A DNA stretch of 7,213 nucleotides from Thauera sp. (lineage in GTDB: Bacteria; Pseudomonadota; Gammaproteobacteria; Burkholderiales; Rhodocyclaceae), in NCBI GenBank assembly GCA_003446655.1, contig DMCZ01000183.1, positions 1 through 7,213 of the forward strand. Reading direction: 5' to 3'. Below the pieces are notes generated by a model. That model saw only the letters and a list, made by a program, of their open reading frames with translations. It did no database searches and was not told where the DNA came from. A program made the position numbers and the translations under genes. Position 1 is the stretch's first letter. Each line of letters starts with the position of its first letter. Shown here piece by piece: positions 6,045-7,213 of the stretch.

Positions 6045-6245
6045 ATGCGTACCACCCTCGCGCTCGACGACGACTTGCTCGCCAAGGCCCAGGCCCTCAC
6101 CGGCATGACGGAGAAGACTCAGCTGGTTCGCGAGGCGTTACGCGCGCTGATCCAACGCGAAAGCGCAAAACGCCTCAGCCTGCTCGGCGGCTCCGAGCCG
6201 CAGCTCCGGGATGTCCCGCGGCGCCAACCTGCACCTCGCGCATGA
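6045..6245 (+). CDS. vapB: VapB-type ribbon-helix-helix antitoxin
   Basis: This encodes 66 residues. The N-terminal ribbon-helix-helix is clear: strand MRTTLALDDDLL (1-12), helix AKAQALTG (13-20), turn MTEKTQ, and helix LVREALRALIQRESAKRL (27-44). This is the layout of short VapB antitoxins that bind operator DNA as dimers. The Pro/Arg-rich tail (about 48-66) is probably disordered and would occupy the VapC active-site groove. The start has AGGAG (6034-6038) 6 nt upstream. Its stop overlaps the vapC start as ATGA (6242-6245), so the two are translated together. It follows fghA by 75 nt but has its own extended -10, so it is probably a separate transcription unit. Confidence 0.9.
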   Translation: MRTTLALDDDLLAKAQALTGMTEKTQLVREALRALIQRESAKRLSLLGGSEPQLRDVPRRQPAPRA

Positions 6246-6613
6246 TCCTGGTCGATACCTCGATCTGGATCGATCACCTGCGCGCCGGCGACGAACACCT
6301 CCGCGGGCTGCTCGACCACGGCCGGGTGCTCTCGCACCCGTCGGTCGTGGGAGAACTTGCCCTCGGCAACCTGAACAACCGCAGCGTCATCCTGGATGCG
6401 GTGACCCAGCTGCCACAGGCCCAGATCGCGACGGATGATGAGGTTTTGCGCTTCATTGAAGCGCACGCGCTCTTCGGCCTCGGCATCGGCTACGTCGATG
6501 CAAGCCTCCTGGCTGCGACCCGACTTACCCCCGGCGCCAAGCTATGGACGCGCGACAAGCGGCTGCTGACTGCAAGCAGCCGCCTTGAGCTGGCCTACTT
6601 GCCCGAACACTGA
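6242..6613 (+). CDS. vapC: VapC-type PIN-domain ribonuclease toxin
   Basis: This encodes 123 residues, a normal VapC length. All acidic PIN residues are present: Asp5 in MILVDTSIW, Glu38 in VVGELALG, Asp86 in GYVDASLLAA and Asp105 in WTRDKRL. These coordinate Mg2+ for single-strand RNA cleavage; characterised VapCs cut initiator tRNA or the 23S rRNA sarcin-ricin loop, and the target here cannot be predicted. It starts within the vapB stop (ATGA) and needs VapB for neutralisation. The gene looks intact. It is convergent with the FitB-like toxin, 90 nt away, and is from a different PIN subfamily (residues G-E-L-A-L-G-N-L around Glu38 against G-E-I-Q-A-G-I-E in the other). Confidence 0.93.
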   Translation: MILVDTSIWIDHLRAGDEHLRGLLDHGRVLSHPSVVGELALGNLNNRSVILDAVTQLPQAQIATDDEVLRFIEAHALFGLGIGYVDASLLAATRLTPGAKLWTRDKRLLTASSRLELAYLPEH

Positions 6614-6654
6614 TCAAGGGCGTTCGCACACGCACCCTGCTCCGCAAACCAGCT

Positions 6655-6671
6655 CTTCGTATTGAACGAAG
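6655..6671. terminator. Small hairpin between convergent toxin genes
   Basis: CTTCGT (6655-6660), loop ATTGA, ACGAAG (6666-6671) form a perfect 6-bp stem midway between the two convergent PIN-toxin genes. There is no T-run on either strand, so terminator function is weakly supported. Confidence 0.3.
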
Positions 6672-6703
6672 CTTCCCGTTGGTGTCGCACGGCGAGGAAC
6701 CAG

Positions 6704-7105
6704 TCATACAAACGGATTGAGGACATCCACGCCGAGCGCCTTGAAGTCGGCGACATTGCGCGTCACCACCGTCAGGCCCTGCGTCCTAGCAGTCGCCGCG
6801 ACCATCGCATCCTCGTAGAGCGTGTCGGACTGGCGGTGCATCAGCCGCGCCCATTCCCTGAAGGCCGCAGCATCCATCGCCAGCACGTTCCAGGCGCTGG
6901 CCACGCGCTCGAGCCAGGCCTCGATTTCCGCGGCCTTCTCCGGGTCCTGTTCGCGCGTGCGCTCGATTCCGGCCTGAATCTCGCCGAGCGTAACCGCCGA
7001 CAGGAACAGGCTGGCGTCATCCACCGACTGCAGCCACGCGACCACGGCGCCGTGGGGTCGGGGCCTGCGCAGTTCGGAGACGACGTTGGTGTCGAGCAGG
7101 TACAT
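6704..7105 (-). CDS. FitB/VapC-like PIN-domain toxin
   Basis: This encodes 133 residues. It begins MYLLDTNVVSELRR, the start typical of FitB-like PIN proteins, with Asp5 as the first catalytic acid. The others are Glu42 (TLGEIQAGIER), Asp99 (LYEDAMVAATA) and Asp120 (VVTRNVADF), matching the FitB spacing. The middle helix (about 53-72) carries many charges, as in the family. It should be a Mg2+-dependent RNase held inactive by the antitoxin encoded just upstream. The ATG at 7105 lies 5 nt past that antitoxin's stop and lacks a strong ribosome site of its own, so coupling is likely. It ends 90 nt from the vapC gene facing it. No disabling change is seen. Confidence 0.92.
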   Translation of the reverse strand: MYLLDTNVVSELRRPRPHGAVVAWLQSVDDASLFLSAVTLGEIQAGIERTREQDPEKAAEIEAWLERVASAWNVLAMDAAAFREWARLMHRQSDTLYEDAMVAATARTQGLTVVTRNVADFKALGVDVLNPFV

Positions 7106-7110
7106 GCCGG

Positions 7111-7213
7111 TCAGCCCAGATCCACCGGCGTGCGGCGCCTGGCCTTGCCGCGGGCGGGAACGAGCTCTTCGGTGCGCGCCTCGTCCGCCAGCAGCAAGGC
7201 CTTGAGCGAGGGC
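7111..7213 (-). CDS. C-terminal end of a probable Phd-type antitoxin (cut by window edge)
   Basis: On the minus strand an open frame enters from the window edge and encodes 33 residues, starting PSLKALLLADEARTEELVPA and ending RRRTPVDLG before a TGA at 7111-7113. It lies 5 nt upstream of the FitB-like toxin start, where an antitoxin belongs. The L-K-x-L-L-L-x-x-E-A-R-T-E-x-L-V-P motif and the Arg-rich end recall, from memory, the C-termini of prevent-host-death (Phd/YefM) antitoxins paired with such toxins. The N-terminal DNA-binding part, which would settle the family, is outside the window. Confidence 0.7.
   Translation of the reverse strand, partial: PSLKALLLADEARTEELVPARGKARRRTPVDLG

Noticed and set aside
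1..7213. A search for CRISPR repeats, tRNA/rRNA genes, insertion sequences or attachment-site repeats
   Set aside because: No regularly spaced repeats, tRNA-like cloverleaf, transposase motif or long terminal direct/inverted repeats were found by eye.

Overview
This is a GC-rich chromosomal window (roughly two-thirds G+C by eye). It reads like a betaproteobacterium of the Rhodocyclales type (Thauera/Azoarcus-like) or a similar GC-rich proteobacterium. That guess rests on codon use and gene content only; there is no rRNA or other phylogenetic marker here. No insertion sequence, tRNA, rRNA, CRISPR array or integrase is visible, and no gene-free stretch exceeds 300 bases.

Layout. Positions 1-1761 (+) hold almost all of a YcaO protein of the E. 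coli YcaO type; only the first few codons lie outside the window. Positions 1790-2052 (-) hold a Phd/YefM-type antitoxin with no toxin gene. Just past its stop, out of frame, is a short stretch that reads like the first residues of a PIN toxin, so the locus looks like a type II toxin-antitoxin (TA) pair that lost its toxin. Positions 2209-2780 (-) hold a ribbon-helix-helix antitoxin and a RelE/ParE-family toxin with ATGA-overlapping ends. Positions 2857-5969 form a formaldehyde-detoxification locus: a LysR regulator (-) diverges from frmA/adhC (glutathione-dependent formaldehyde dehydrogenase) and fghA (S-formylglutathione hydrolase), both (+). Positions 6045-6613 (+) hold a VapB/VapC pair with a 4-nt overlap. 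Positions 6704-7213 (-) hold a FitB-like PIN toxin and the 3' end of its presumed Phd-type antitoxin, cut by the window edge.

How the parts work together. Formaldehyde reacts with glutathione to give S-hydroxymethylglutathione. FrmA oxidises this with NAD+ to S-formylglutathione, and FghA hydrolyses that to formate and glutathione. The LysR/frmA intergenic region carries a perfect 9-bp-arm dyad with the T-N11-A LysR signature. A weaker dyad of the same spacing lies 32 bp closer to frmA, the arrangement expected of recognition and activation sites. A strong GC-rich hairpin lies between frmA and fghA and may tune their relative expression.

The unusual feature is the density of TA modules: three that look intact (one cut by the window edge) and one decayed, in about 5.4 kb on both sides of a housekeeping detoxification operon. 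I found no clear case for a wholly new system. The items most worth checking are the toxin remnant beside the orphan antitoxin, the paired LysR dyads and the intercistronic hairpin.
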